A stretch of DNA of 64,000 bases. Source: Anabaenopsis elenkinii CCIBt3563. Its GTDB lineage: Bacteria > Cyanobacteriota > Cyanobacteriia > Cyanobacteriales > Nostocaceae. Position numbers and translations under genes: made by a program. Under the pieces are notes generated by a model. That model saw only the letters and a program-made list of their open reading frames with translations. It ran no database searches and was not told the origin of the DNA. How positions within the stretch are numbered: the first letter of the stretch is position 1; the number at the start of each line of letters is the position of its first letter. The stretch spans positions 3,057,715 through 3,121,714 of the forward strand of contig NZ_CP063311.1 of the NCBI RefSeq assembly GCF_015245355.1, in the 5' to 3' direction. Positions 18,674 through 26,661 of this stretch are shown here, one piece after another.

Positions 18674-19908
18674 TTCAGCACACCATTAGGGATAGGTTCA
18701 GGTAGGTAGAGGGAACGGTAAAGGGTTTTGTGTCTGGCTAATTGTTTACCTTTGCGACCGAGTTTTTCACGTAAATGCTGGTCCTTACACAATCGTTTAA
18801 AAGCCTGAAAAACTTCGTATCCAGATTTGGGATTCACTAGAATCCCATTTTCTTCATGGCGAACTATATCAATCACCGAGCCTAAACGAGAAGCAATCAC
18901 AGGCTTACCGAAGTAATTTGCTTCTAAGTACACCACACCAAAACCCTGTATATATTCCTGAGTATCTAAGCAAGTGAGCATCGCAAACAGATCACAAGCT
19001 GCATAATAGCCAGCTAATTCCTCATCGGGTACATATCCGGTCAGGTGTACTCGCTTGTCCACCCGCAACCGCTGGGCTAATTTTTTTAATCCCGGTTCAC
19101 ATGGCCCTTGGCCGCACAGTATATAGTAAACATCCACTCCAATTGTGAGTAGCAGTGGTAAGTTTTCAATCACACGATCAAAGCTTTTTTGCTTAACTAA
19201 CCTTCCTACCGAAAGAATTACTATTGCTGTTTCGGGAATATTGTAAGCTTCCCGCACTCGTTGACGTAAATCATCAAAATTACCTTGATTCTTTTGAATA
19301 CCCAATTTTTCTGGTCTGACTATAGGTTGAATGACATGGGTGGGAGTTTTTAAGCGGAAAGTTTTCTGAAGATAATCTTGAGTAACGTGACTGTTACAAA
19401 CAATTCCCTCGGCGCGTTTCAGGGTCAATTTTAAGAGCGATCGCCATATGGGATTATGTAAAGTGTCAATAATATCGCTACCATGGAGATACATAAAAAA
19501 GCGTATAGGTAGGATATAGCTCAATAGTAATAATGCTGGAAACTCGTAGCCGTGACCCCATTCAATATAACGGTAATGATAACGAAAATATAGTTTGATT
19601 GCTAGCACAAATGAGCAGACTAAATCGATAGTAGGTTGTAATAGACTTCCCAGAAAATGACCTAACCAGTAGCGAAAATTTGGCCAGCGATATACGGAAA
19701 ATTCCTGAGCCTGATCAAATACTTGATCACCATAACAAGCAGATGTGAGAACCACTACTCTTTCTGGGTCTTGAACACAGCGATTATAGATATATTCCCC
19801 AATGACTGATTTTTTCGGCAGAAATAAACTAGATATGACTAAAATATCAGGATTTGCTTTTTCCTTTCGGATGTTTGTTCGCTGTTGTGAGAGATGTTCC
19901 ATGCTCAT
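18670..19908 (-). CDS. Glycosyltransferase family 4 (GT-B fold)
   Basis: 412 residues from the ATG at 19908; the frame extends upstream but with implausible sequence. The N-terminal Rossmann half begins DILVISSLFLPKKSVIGEYIYN. The C-terminal half has the donor-binding features of GT4 enzymes: ILSVGRLVKQKSFDRVIENLPLL, YILCGQGPCEPGL, VHLTGYVPDEELAGYYAACDLFAML, and GFGVVYLEANYFGKPVIASRLGSV with the E-x7-E-like motif. It probably transfers a sugar from an NDP-sugar to a lipid or polysaccharide acceptor. It ends overlapping the thiS stop. There are no neighbouring polysaccharide genes. Confidence 0.88.
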   Translation of the reverse strand: MSMEHLSQQRTNIRKEKANPDILVISSLFLPKKSVIGEYIYNRCVQDPERVVVLTSACYGDQVFDQAQEFSVYRWPNFRYWLGHFLGSLLQPTIDLVCSFVLAIKLYFRYHYRYIEWGHGYEFPALLLLSYILPIRFFMYLHGSDIIDTLHNPIWRSLLKLTLKRAEGIVCNSHVTQDYLQKTFRLKTPTHVIQPIVRPEKLGIQKNQGNFDDLRQRVREAYNIPETAIVILSVGRLVKQKSFDRVIENLPLLLTIGVDVYYILCGQGPCEPGLKKLAQRLRVDKRVHLTGYVPDEELAGYYAACDLFAMLTCLDTQEYIQGFGVVYLEANYFGKPVIASRLGSVIDIVRHEENGILVNPKSGYEVFQAFKRLCKDQHLREKLGRKGKQLARHKTLYRSLYLPEPIPNGVLN

Positions 19909-20047
19909 TTTTGATAAGTTGGATTTAAATATTATGTAACTTTCAATACTAAAAGTGATGTTTATTTCCCATGGAGTCAATAGTAATTTAACTTACGAAT
20001 TTGGGAATTATTGACTGTGTTTTAGTTCAATCCAATAAGTTAAATAA

Positions 20048-20218
20048 GGAGGAAACAAAATACTTGGTAACAGAATTCAAACTTCAGATTTGAGTGCCCG
20101 ATTTACAACATCTTCTGACAAAGTATTAAATTCCCAAGTTAGAGTCTTGCTCCTGGATATACTAACTATTGAAGGCAGACTTCCTCTTGAGTCACCCAAA
20201 ATTTGGGCTATTTTTTGA
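20048..20218 (+). other. Candidate 52-codon frame with a perfect Shine-Dalgarno but an AUA start
   Basis: TAAGGAGG lies seven bases before an ATA codon at 20060. The ATA opens a frame of 52 codons to TGA at 20216-20218, reading ILGNRIQTSDLSARF, VLNSQVRVLLLDIL, EGRLPLESPKIWAIF. An in-frame TAA precedes it and there is no ATG, GTG or TTG at the expected distance. It could be a small gene with a non-canonical start, or an ATG mutated to ATA (a silent relic). I recognise no family. Confidence 0.25.
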
Positions 20219-21129
20219 TTTTAGCTAATAGCTATCATTCACGAAAAAGCGATTTACCCATTTCTTAGTAGCATTTTTTGCCCCTCTTAATTAAGACAGG
20301 GAAACCAGAGATATCTGTATAGACAATTACCACTCTTTACGATATATAAAAACATAATTTTGGATAATTCCTTGAGGGAATCTATTACATATATCTCAGT
20401 TATATTTTATAACATTGGCTATGGATAATTTTGGATGATTAGTGTGAAGTTTCTGTAAATTATTTGAGAGTTAAATAAATTTAAACAAGTTGAACACTTA
20501 AATGAAACGTATTTGCGAATAATCGCCTAAAAATACCGGTTTTATTCCTAAAATACTCGGAAATTTTGCCGCTACCAATAGGGTATCCTAGATAAACTTA
20601 TTTGTCGTGACACAATGCCGGAAAAATATGATTATCTAGTCATAGATATCGTCAATTCTGGTTAATATCCGGACAATTATACTGTTTTGCTGATGATGCT
20701 TCAGTGGCTGATCCTATAGTTAGATCCCTAATGATCATAGAAGTAAGTATGATAAATGACTGAGGTTAAGGAGATTAAATTCTGATTCGCTTCTAGATTA
20801 GCTAATGTGGGCTAGGTAGTCAGTACCTGGAGGGACTAAACCAGTACCCATGACAAACTCTCAAGATAAGATAATTCATTTGTCCGACACGATATAAATG
20901 GTCGGTATCCTTGATGTACGGTTATCTACCACAGAAATCCCCCCAGGGCTGAGTGTCTAATCAAGATGAGATGGGGTAGATTGGACGTATACTAAAAAAC
21001 TGAATCTTAAAAACAGCTAGTGTTAATCAACAACTCACTGGTTACTGTGTAGCATAATTGCAGTAACTAAAAGATTTCTGGGAACATAGAAAACAATCAT
21101 AAGTAATACACTTTTTCAGTGTCTGTGTT
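20219..21129. other. Gene-poor region upstream of the DUF1517 gene
   Basis: About 900 bp of AT-rich DNA without a convincing gene. It contains a 16-codon frame at about 20616 (MPEKYDYLVIDIVNSG) that then breaks, possibly a decayed gene start. A moderately GC-rich block at about 20810-20980 contains near-complementary GTACCTGG and CCAGTACC and could encode an untranslated RNA. No match to 6S, tmRNA, RNase P or SRP RNA was seen. Confidence 0.3.
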
Positions 21130-22077
21130 ATGGGTAAAAAACTAAAACAAACCATTAAACCCTTGTTAAAGGTTTTCTTTCTTTTTAGTCTAGTGCTAAC
21201 TTTAGCACTTAGCCATGCTGATGGTGCATTAGCGGCGCGCAGTGGTGGTCGCATCGGTGGCGGCTCATTTAGAGCGCCTTCTAGCCGCAGCTATACACCG
21301 CGCACTTATGCGCCTCCTGGTGGTGGAGGATACTATCCTGGTGGTGGTTTCGGCTTTCCCTTCTTGATTCCCTTTTGGGGGATTGGCGGTGGGTTTGGCG
21401 GTCTATTTACCATCTTAATTTTCTTGGCGATCACTAATTTCTTAGTACAAACCTTCCGCCGTGTGAGCAGTGGTGAAGGGGAAGACTTAGAGTACAGCAG
21501 CAATCCTCCTGTTTCTGTAACTCGGTTACAAGTTGGTTTATTAGCGCAAGCGCGTGGTTTGCAAACCGAACTCGACCAGATAGCCGAATCTGCTGATACT
21601 AACTCCCCACAAGGGAGAGCAGAAGTATTGCAAGAAGTCAGTTTAGCTTTACTGCGTCATCCAGAATATTGGGTCTACGCAGGTGGGGGTACGCAGCAAG
21701 TTAAATTAAATGCGGCTGAAAGTCAGTTTAACCGTTTATCATTAGCCGAACGCAGCAAGTTTAGTGAAGAAACTCTGTCTAACGTCAATAACCAGCTGAA
21801 AGCAGCTTTGAAAAAAGAGGCTTTACCCCCTGCTGATCAACTCAGTGAAGCACCAGGGGAATACCTAATTGTCACTCTACTAGCAGCGACATTAGGGAAG
21901 TTGGAAATCCCAGATGTCAACAGTGCTGATGATTTGCGTCAAGTTTTGCGGCGAATTGGTGGAATTTCTGGGGATCAACTTTTAGCTATTGAGGTGCTTT
22001 GGACTCCTCAAGCTCAAGGGGATACCCTGACTTCTGATGATATTTTGGCGGAGTATCCTGATTTAAAACTAGTGTAA
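21130..22077 (+). CDS. DUF1517 family membrane protein
   Basis: 315 residues. A signal-like hydrophobic segment (about 12-30, ending ADGALAA) is followed by the characteristic RSGGRIGGGSFRAPSS linker. A Gly/Pro/Tyr-rich stretch and a membrane segment (about 88-112, GLFTILIFLAITNFLVQTF) come next. The soluble domain has VTRLQVGLLAQARGLQ, LLRHPEYWVYAGGG and EYLIVTLLAATLG, which are typical of DUF1517 in cyanobacteria and plastids. The domain function is unknown. It is a single gene with a strong terminator after it. Confidence 0.88.
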   Translation: MGKKLKQTIKPLLKVFFLFSLVLTLALSHADGALAARSGGRIGGGSFRAPSSRSYTPRTYAPPGGGGYYPGGGFGFPFLIPFWGIGGGFGGLFTILIFLAITNFLVQTFRRVSSGEGEDLEYSSNPPVSVTRLQVGLLAQARGLQTELDQIAESADTNSPQGRAEVLQEVSLALLRHPEYWVYAGGGTQQVKLNAAESQFNRLSLAERSKFSEETLSNVNNQLKAALKKEALPPADQLSEAPGEYLIVTLLAATLGKLEIPDVNSADDLRQVLRRIGGISGDQLLAIEVLWTPQAQGDTLTSDDILAEYPDLKLV

Positions 22078-22102
22078 AGGTCTTTTTCGCTGGTGATTAC
22101 AT

Positions 22103-22148
22103 TGAGCCAGTAGATAGAATGACTCTATCTACTGGCTTGATTTTTTCG
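22103..22148 (+). terminator. Rho-independent terminator of the DUF1517 gene
   Basis: AGCCAGTAGATAGA and the complementary TCTATCTACTGGCT form a 14-bp stem, followed by TGATTTTTT. It lies 27 bp past the stop codon. Confidence 0.85.
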
Positions 22149-22150
22149 GC

Positions 22151-22627
22151 TCAGAGGTTGTTTGGAAAGTCATGATTAGTATATCGAATATTATTTGACC
22201 CCTCCCTAACCCTCCCCTTGTAAGGCTATTCATTACTCACATCTTTCTTAACAATCTTGAAACATTTATGTGGCAATGGTTTCAAGGCTTGAAAATTTAC
22301 CTACTCTTGACAAAATGTACCTTATTATTCTTGATAAAACCCTTATTTTATTGAGAATCATCAACGGAGGATTAAGGTTTGGGGGTTTGCGAGCGATCGC
22401 TCTCACGAATGTTAAGAAAGATCCGGGTAATGGATAGCCTTGTAAGGGGAGGGGACTGGATTTGATTGTTTTTTGTGTGGTCGGTGAGCGAAGTCGATAG
22501 CGATAGCGTGGCGTTAGCCATACCGTGTTCCCCATTCCCCATTCCCTGTTCCCTGTTCGGTGTGTTCCCTGTTCCCTTTTCCCTAAGATAAAAATTACCT
22601 GTTGAAAACTTATCAAACATCCTCTGA
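22151..22627 (+). mobile_element. Interspersed inverted-repeat element, copy C, interrupted
   Basis: The termini are TCAGAGGTTGTTTGG and TCAAACATCCTCTGA. The inner landmarks are shared with the copies at 44875 and 62633: CCTAACCCTCCCCTTGTAAG, GGGGACTGGATTTGATTG, heptamer-like TTCCCTG repeats, and AAGATAAAAATTACCTGTTG. The element is split by a second inserted element at 22226-22437. No transposase frame is present, so it is MITE-like. Confidence 0.75.
22226..22437. mobile_element. Second MITE-like element nested inside copy C
   Basis: A 212-bp insert with imperfect terminal inverted repeats of about 28 bp. The left end is CTATTCATTACTCACATC followed by TTTCTTAACA. The right end, read inverted, is CTATCCATTACCCGGATC followed by TTTCTTAACA. 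It is flanked on both sides by CCTTGTAAGG (22216-22225 and 22438-22447), a 10-bp direct duplication of the target. It contains a HIP1 octamer but no gene. Confidence 0.75.
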
Positions 22628-22698
22628 GATAGTTCTTAAAAGTTCAGAGTTTAAGAGTAGGTATAAAGCTACAAAAAAAGACAGTTAAAATTCTATAG

Positions 22699-23868
22699 CT
22701 ATAATAGCAATAGTTGTTCAGATATTTCTTTACCTTTTGGTTTATTTCCCTGGATTAAACTAAAAAGATAAGTACCAATTTCTTTTGCAAGCAATACCGG
22801 AACTGCATTACCAATTTGTTTATATTTAGAACTTATCGAACCAGAGAAGATCCAATCATCGGGAAAAGTTTGAATTTTTGCCGACTCACGCACAGTTAAA
22901 GAACGCAACTCTACGGGATGACACATATCAGTAGCTTTTTGATGTGGACTTGTGGTTATTGTCGGAGAAGGTTTATCCCAGGATAATCTTCTATAAAAAC
23001 CGACTTTTCCACCTCCCGAATCATAAGCACCGCCCATAGCCTCTTTTTTTAATTCCTCTGGTAAATGTCTCCAGTTTTGTCCTGCTTCTAATAATCTTAA
23101 ATATTTTAAGCGATTTTCTGAATAACTTATAAACTCTGACTCTCTATCAACTAAACCTGTTAAAGCATCTCTTAGAGTCCGCCATTTAGGTAGATGTTGA
23201 CCATCTTGGCAATATTTGGGGAGAGGAAATGTAGCAGTCTCACCATCTCTAGAACCAATAAATACTACACGCTCTCTATTTTGTGGAACGCCATAATCTG
23301 CTGCTTCTAAGAGATTATAAACTACCTTATATCCTAGTTGTTTCATTTCTGATAGTACCACACTTAATGCAGATCCTGGCATTTCATCATCTGCCAAAGG
23401 GGGATGATTTTTACCCCGTTCATTAATTGGTCTGTGACGAATAGGTGCTGAAAGTAACCCTTTGACATTTTCCATCAAGAAAAAACGGGGTTGAACTTCT
23501 TGAACAACACGAATAAATTCCATAAATAAACTACCGCGAGGGTCCATCACTGAACCTCTTTTTCCTGCGGTACTAAATGGCTGACAGGGTGGACCACCTG
23601 TTACTAAATCTACTTCTCCCACTTGTAAAGCACGACCTAATTTTAAAAATCTTCCCCCTTCCTCAAGTAGTCTTTGAGAACTAACTTTTTCTATTTCTCT
23701 AGGAACAGCACTTTCTTTAAGATCAGGTCTGTTAAGAAGAATTGTTTTTGCAGCATCATGGTCTTTTTCCACTACAGTCACTGTATGAAATCCGGCTGCT
23801 TCCATACCTAAATCCAGACCAAATGCACCTGTAAATAGGGAAATAGAAATCGCTTGATCATGTATCAT
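22699..23868 (-). CDS. DNA (cytosine-5-)-methyltransferase, apparently orphan
   Basis: 389 residues from the ATG at 23868; the frame open to 23967 adds sequence that does not resemble the family. It transfers a methyl group from AdoMet to C5 of cytosine. The motifs are in canonical order: motif I ISLFTGAFGLDLGMEAAGF, motif IV GGPPCQPFSTAGKRG with catalytic Cys95, motif VI FFLMENVKGLL (133-135 ENV), motif VIII QNRERVVFIGSR, and motif X YKQIGNAVPVLLA. The target-recognition region lies between VIII and IX. No restriction endonuclease gene adjoins it, so it may be a solitary regulatory methyltransferase, several of which are known in Anabaena-type genomes. The specificity cannot be read from the sequence. 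Confidence 0.92.
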   Translation of the reverse strand: MIHDQAISISLFTGAFGLDLGMEAAGFHTVTVVEKDHDAAKTILLNRPDLKESAVPREIEKVSSQRLLEEGGRFLKLGRALQVGEVDLVTGGPPCQPFSTAGKRGSVMDPRGSLFMEFIRVVQEVQPRFFLMENVKGLLSAPIRHRPINERGKNHPPLADDEMPGSALSVVLSEMKQLGYKVVYNLLEAADYGVPQNRERVVFIGSRDGETATFPLPKYCQDGQHLPKWRTLRDALTGLVDRESEFISYSENRLKYLRLLEAGQNWRHLPEELKKEAMGGAYDSGGGKVGFYRRLSWDKPSPTITTSPHQKATDMCHPVELRSLTVRESAKIQTFPDDWIFSGSISSKYKQIGNAVPVLLAKEIGTYLFSLIQGNKPKGKEISEQLLLL

Positions 23869-24015
23869 GAGAAGGACTACCACACAGAGTAAATATTCTT
23901 GCAGTACAATTATACTACTTGTTGCTAAAATATTTCTAACTTTTGTATAAGCCGAGGATACCGCCATCGGGAGCGGAAATTATCCACTGTCGTCGGTAAA
24001 TCCCAAGGTTCACCA

Positions 24016-24042
24016 GTATGTAAATGAATTTCATTTACATAC
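24016..24042. promoter_or_regulatory. Perfect 12-bp-arm palindrome
   Basis: GTATGTAAATGA and TCATTTACATAC are separated by ATT. It lies 10 bp past the stop of the leftward gene at 24053-24490 and about 150 bp upstream of the methyltransferase start. It could be a T-run-less terminator of the former or an operator of the latter. Confidence 0.5.
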
Positions 24043-24052
24043 CGGATTGCCC

Positions 24053-24490
24053 TTAAATTTTAGTATGTTTATCTACTATATTAGCTAGGTCTGGAACTGC
24101 TTCTTCTACGTGTTTCTTGGCGGAACTCCGGAATTTTTCATAGGTTCCTTTAACTATTTGCCGCTTTGTATGCTTGATTCTAGCATCGGTAATACTGAGC
24201 ATAGCGTCTGCTGTTTCAGAGCGACTGGCGATGAGATGAGATGCGGGATCACCCTTGGCTGTACCCTCAGTCCAGAGAGGGTCAAGGGCTGTCAGGAATT
24301 GTGGTAGCAGCTGCTCAACAATATAAGGGATGTATCCGGGGTTCACTCCTTTTAAGGCTGTGAAGGCAGTTTTCAAGGCTATACCACTGATACCTGATTT
24401 AGAAGCTAGCTGCCGATCAATCATTTGGCAGCAATCATCTATGAGCATAGCCTTTTTGTTGGCAGTTAACAGCTGTTCAGTTAATCCCAT
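24053..24490 (-). CDS. Small conserved helical protein (DUF6918-like)
   Basis: 145 residues from the ATG at 24490, which has an AGGAGC ribosome site eight bases upstream. The protein is all-helical in appearance, without a signal peptide or membrane segment. Blocks such as LLTANKKAMLIDDCCQMIDRQLASK, GISGIALKTAFTALKGVNPGYI, YIVEQLLPQFLTALDPLW and SRSETADAMLSITDARI resemble a cyanobacterial and actinobacterial family I remember as DUF6918. The function is unknown. It lies upstream of, and in the same direction as, the methyltransferase. Confidence 0.65.
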   Translation of the reverse strand: MGLTEQLLTANKKAMLIDDCCQMIDRQLASKSGISGIALKTAFTALKGVNPGYIPYIVEQLLPQFLTALDPLWTEGTAKGDPASHLIASRSETADAMLSITDARIKHTKRQIVKGTYEKFRSSAKKHVEEAVPDLANIVDKHTKI

Positions 24491-24646
24491 TTTATTGCTC
24501 CTGAATATCAATGCAATGCTAATTGTAAGCTAATGGCCATTTAACTGGGATAACATGGGCGGGTTAAATACCCACAGGTGTTTTGCAGCCGAGTAGCTGA
24601 TATCATTTCCGGGTGATCGCAATTTAAACCCGGAATCCCTATAAAA

Positions 24647-26554
24647 TTAATTTCTTAGTAATCTTAAACCACTGAGTGTAACTAACACGGTGGAACCTTC
24701 GTGACCAATAACGCCAATGGGTAAGTTAATGTTGCCTAAAAAGTTACCGATTAACAGTAATATAATGAAGCCTAGAGCTATAACTATATTCTGTTTGACA
24801 ATGGAGTGCGATCGCCTACCTAATTCGATAGCTGTGGCTAATTTTTCTAATTTATCCGCCATCAATACTATATCTGCGGTTTCCAAAGCTACATCACTGC
24901 CGGCTATACCCATAGCAATACCCACAGAAGCCTGGGCGAGGGCGGGAGCATCATTAATGCCGTCTCCTACCATAGCCACAGTTTGGTACTCTTGTTGCAG
25001 CTGACGGATCACATTCAGCTTATCTTCAGGTAAGAGTTCTGCATACACTTGATCAATACCCACAGTCTGGGCTACATTGTCAGCTGTGCGTTGATTGTCC
25101 CCGGTAATCATGACAATTTGCTCAACCCCTAAATTTCGCAAGCGAGTAATCATAGATACAGCTTCTGGTCTAATTAGATCAGCAATGGCGATCGCACCTA
25201 TGACCTGTTGAGCCAGTGCCACCCAAACCACAGTTTTACCGTGATTTTCCTGAGATTGCGCCCAGGTTTGTAAGTCCTCTGGGGACTGGATAACATATGG
25301 CTGTATAAAAGCTGTATTTCCCACACACACCTGTTGATGGTTGACAAAGCCGACAATTCCCTGTCCAGGTATAGCTTGGACATCAACCCCACATTCCCAA
25401 CCTGTACCAGCTGCCTGTACAATAGCCTTACCAATGGGGTGTTCAGAACAGGATTCCAAGGCTGCCGCTATTTTTAATACTTGTGCTTCCGAATATTCAC
25501 CCCTAGAAATTACCCCAGAAACTTGCAGATTACCTGTAGTTAAAGTACCTGTTTTATCAAAAGCAATGGCGCGAACCTTACCAATTTTTTCCAACTGCGC
25601 CCCATTCTTAAATAAAATCCCTTGTCGTGCACCATTAGCAATACCCGATAATAGTGTAGGCATAATTGCCGCCATCAGGGCACAGGGAGAAGCCACCACC
25701 AAAAAAGTCAGAGCACGATAAATAGTAACTTCCCAACTCCAACCCCAAATTAACGGCGGTAGAAACACCAACAACACCCCACTGACCACAATTACCCGCG
25801 CATAGGTGCGTTCAAATTTCTCAATAAACTGTTGAGAAGGGGGTGCTTCCGTCTGTGCTTGTTCCACCAAACGAATCACACGCTGAATCAAACTGCTAGA
25901 GGGTGGTTTGTGTACCTGTAGATGCAAAGCGCCAAAACCGTTGAGAGTTCCGGCAAAAACCTCATCTCCCACCGACTTTTCTATAGGTAAAGACTCCCCT
26001 GTAATTGCTGCTTGATTCAGGCTACTATACCCAGAAATAATTATACCATCAGTAGGAATCAATTCCCCTGGTTTAACAATAATTTCATCACCTACCTTGA
26101 GTTGAGTAATAGGGAGCATTTCTGTTTCTCCCCCCAGTAAAACCCTCGCCGTATCTGGTGTCAAACTCATCAAACCGCGGATACTCTTCTCAGTGCGACG
26201 CATAGCGTAACCTTCCAGTGCGCCACTAATAGCAAAGATGAGAATCAAAATTCCCCCATCAATAATTAGATAGTATTCCCCGCGCCACAAACCCAAACCA
26301 GCAGCACCCAGAGCAGCCACAATCATTAACAGATCAACATCTAATTCTTGTTCTTTAATTAGAGTTGTCAGACCCTCCCGGGCGCTATCATAACCACCAA
26401 TCACATAAGCAGCGGGTAATAAGAGTAACGCCCATCCTAACCAATCAACAGACAAAGCCAACCAACCCAAAAACAAAAATACACCACAAAACACAGCCGC
26501 CAAAGTATCGGAATGTTCCGCAGTAAATCTTGTGAAATCCCGAGAACTAACCAT
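24647..26554 (-). CDS. coaT: Cobalt-exporting P1B-type ATPase CoaT
   Basis: 635 residues. The ion pump has all P-type landmarks: ITGES (184-188), SPC in the sixth helix (289-291), phosphorylation motif DKTGT (333-337), a GDGINDAPAL hinge and, in the last helix, HEGST (from residue 618). SPC with a C-terminal HEG[S/G]T motif and no N-terminal metal-binding domain define the P1B-4 group, which exports Co(II) and related ions. The divergent neighbour is CoaR with shared promoters, exactly the Synechocystis coaR-coaT arrangement. Cobalt efflux is therefore the assigned role. Confidence 0.92.
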   Translation of the reverse strand: MVSSRDFTRFTAEHSDTLAAVFCGVFLFLGWLALSVDWLGWALLLLPAAYVIGGYDSAREGLTTLIKEQELDVDLLMIVAALGAAGLGLWRGEYYLIIDGGILILIFAISGALEGYAMRRTEKSIRGLMSLTPDTARVLLGGETEMLPITQLKVGDEIIVKPGELIPTDGIIISGYSSLNQAAITGESLPIEKSVGDEVFAGTLNGFGALHLQVHKPPSSSLIQRVIRLVEQAQTEAPPSQQFIEKFERTYARVIVVSGVLLVFLPPLIWGWSWEVTIYRALTFLVVASPCALMAAIMPTLLSGIANGARQGILFKNGAQLEKIGKVRAIAFDKTGTLTTGNLQVSGVISRGEYSEAQVLKIAAALESCSEHPIGKAIVQAAGTGWECGVDVQAIPGQGIVGFVNHQQVCVGNTAFIQPYVIQSPEDLQTWAQSQENHGKTVVWVALAQQVIGAIAIADLIRPEAVSMITRLRNLGVEQIVMITGDNQRTADNVAQTVGIDQVYAELLPEDKLNVIRQLQQEYQTVAMVGDGINDAPALAQASVGIAMGIAGSDVALETADIVLMADKLEKLATAIELGRRSHSIVKQNIVIALGFIILLLIGNFLGNINLPIGVIGHEGSTVLVTLSGLRLLRN

Positions 26555-26579
26555 AATAACTTATTAATCACAATTCCCT

Positions 26580-26622
26580 CACCGTAAACCTTGACATTAC
26601 TGTTAATGTCAAGCCTAAAATC
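26580..26622. promoter_or_regulatory. Overlapping divergent coaT/coaR promoters with CoaR dyad
   Basis: The dyad CTTGACATTA ... TAATGTCAAG (26590-26613; 10-bp perfect arms, 4-bp centre) supplies a -35 TTGACA to both strands. Rightward, TTGACA (26591-26596) is 19 bp from TAAAAT (26616-26621). Leftward, TTGACA (26612-26607) is 18-20 bp from a TTTACGGT segment. Stretched 19-20 bp spacers spanning a dyad are the hallmark of MerR-family regulated promoters, where the activator untwists DNA on metal binding. CoaR is the obvious ligand-responsive protein. Confidence 0.8.
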
Positions 26623-26661
26623 GATAAAAACTACTTTGCGAACCTTTGCGTTTAAAAACAG

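Noticed and set aside
20616..20760. Possible broken oxidoreductase start (MPEKYDYLVIDIVNSG)
   Set aside because: Only 16 codons before a stop, and the continuation in other frames is not recognisably conserved. The evidence is too weak to call a pseudogene.
22266..22620. Two overlapping leftward frames between the DUF1517 and methyltransferase genes
   Set aside because: They lie entirely in the nested repeat elements and translate heptamer repeats (NREWGMGN-like). They are not genes.
24647..26554. Copper-type P1B ATPase as alternative for the metal pump
   Set aside because: Copper pumps have CPC in the sixth helix and usually N-terminal CxxC domains. This protein has SPC and HEGST, and its divergent neighbour is CoaR.
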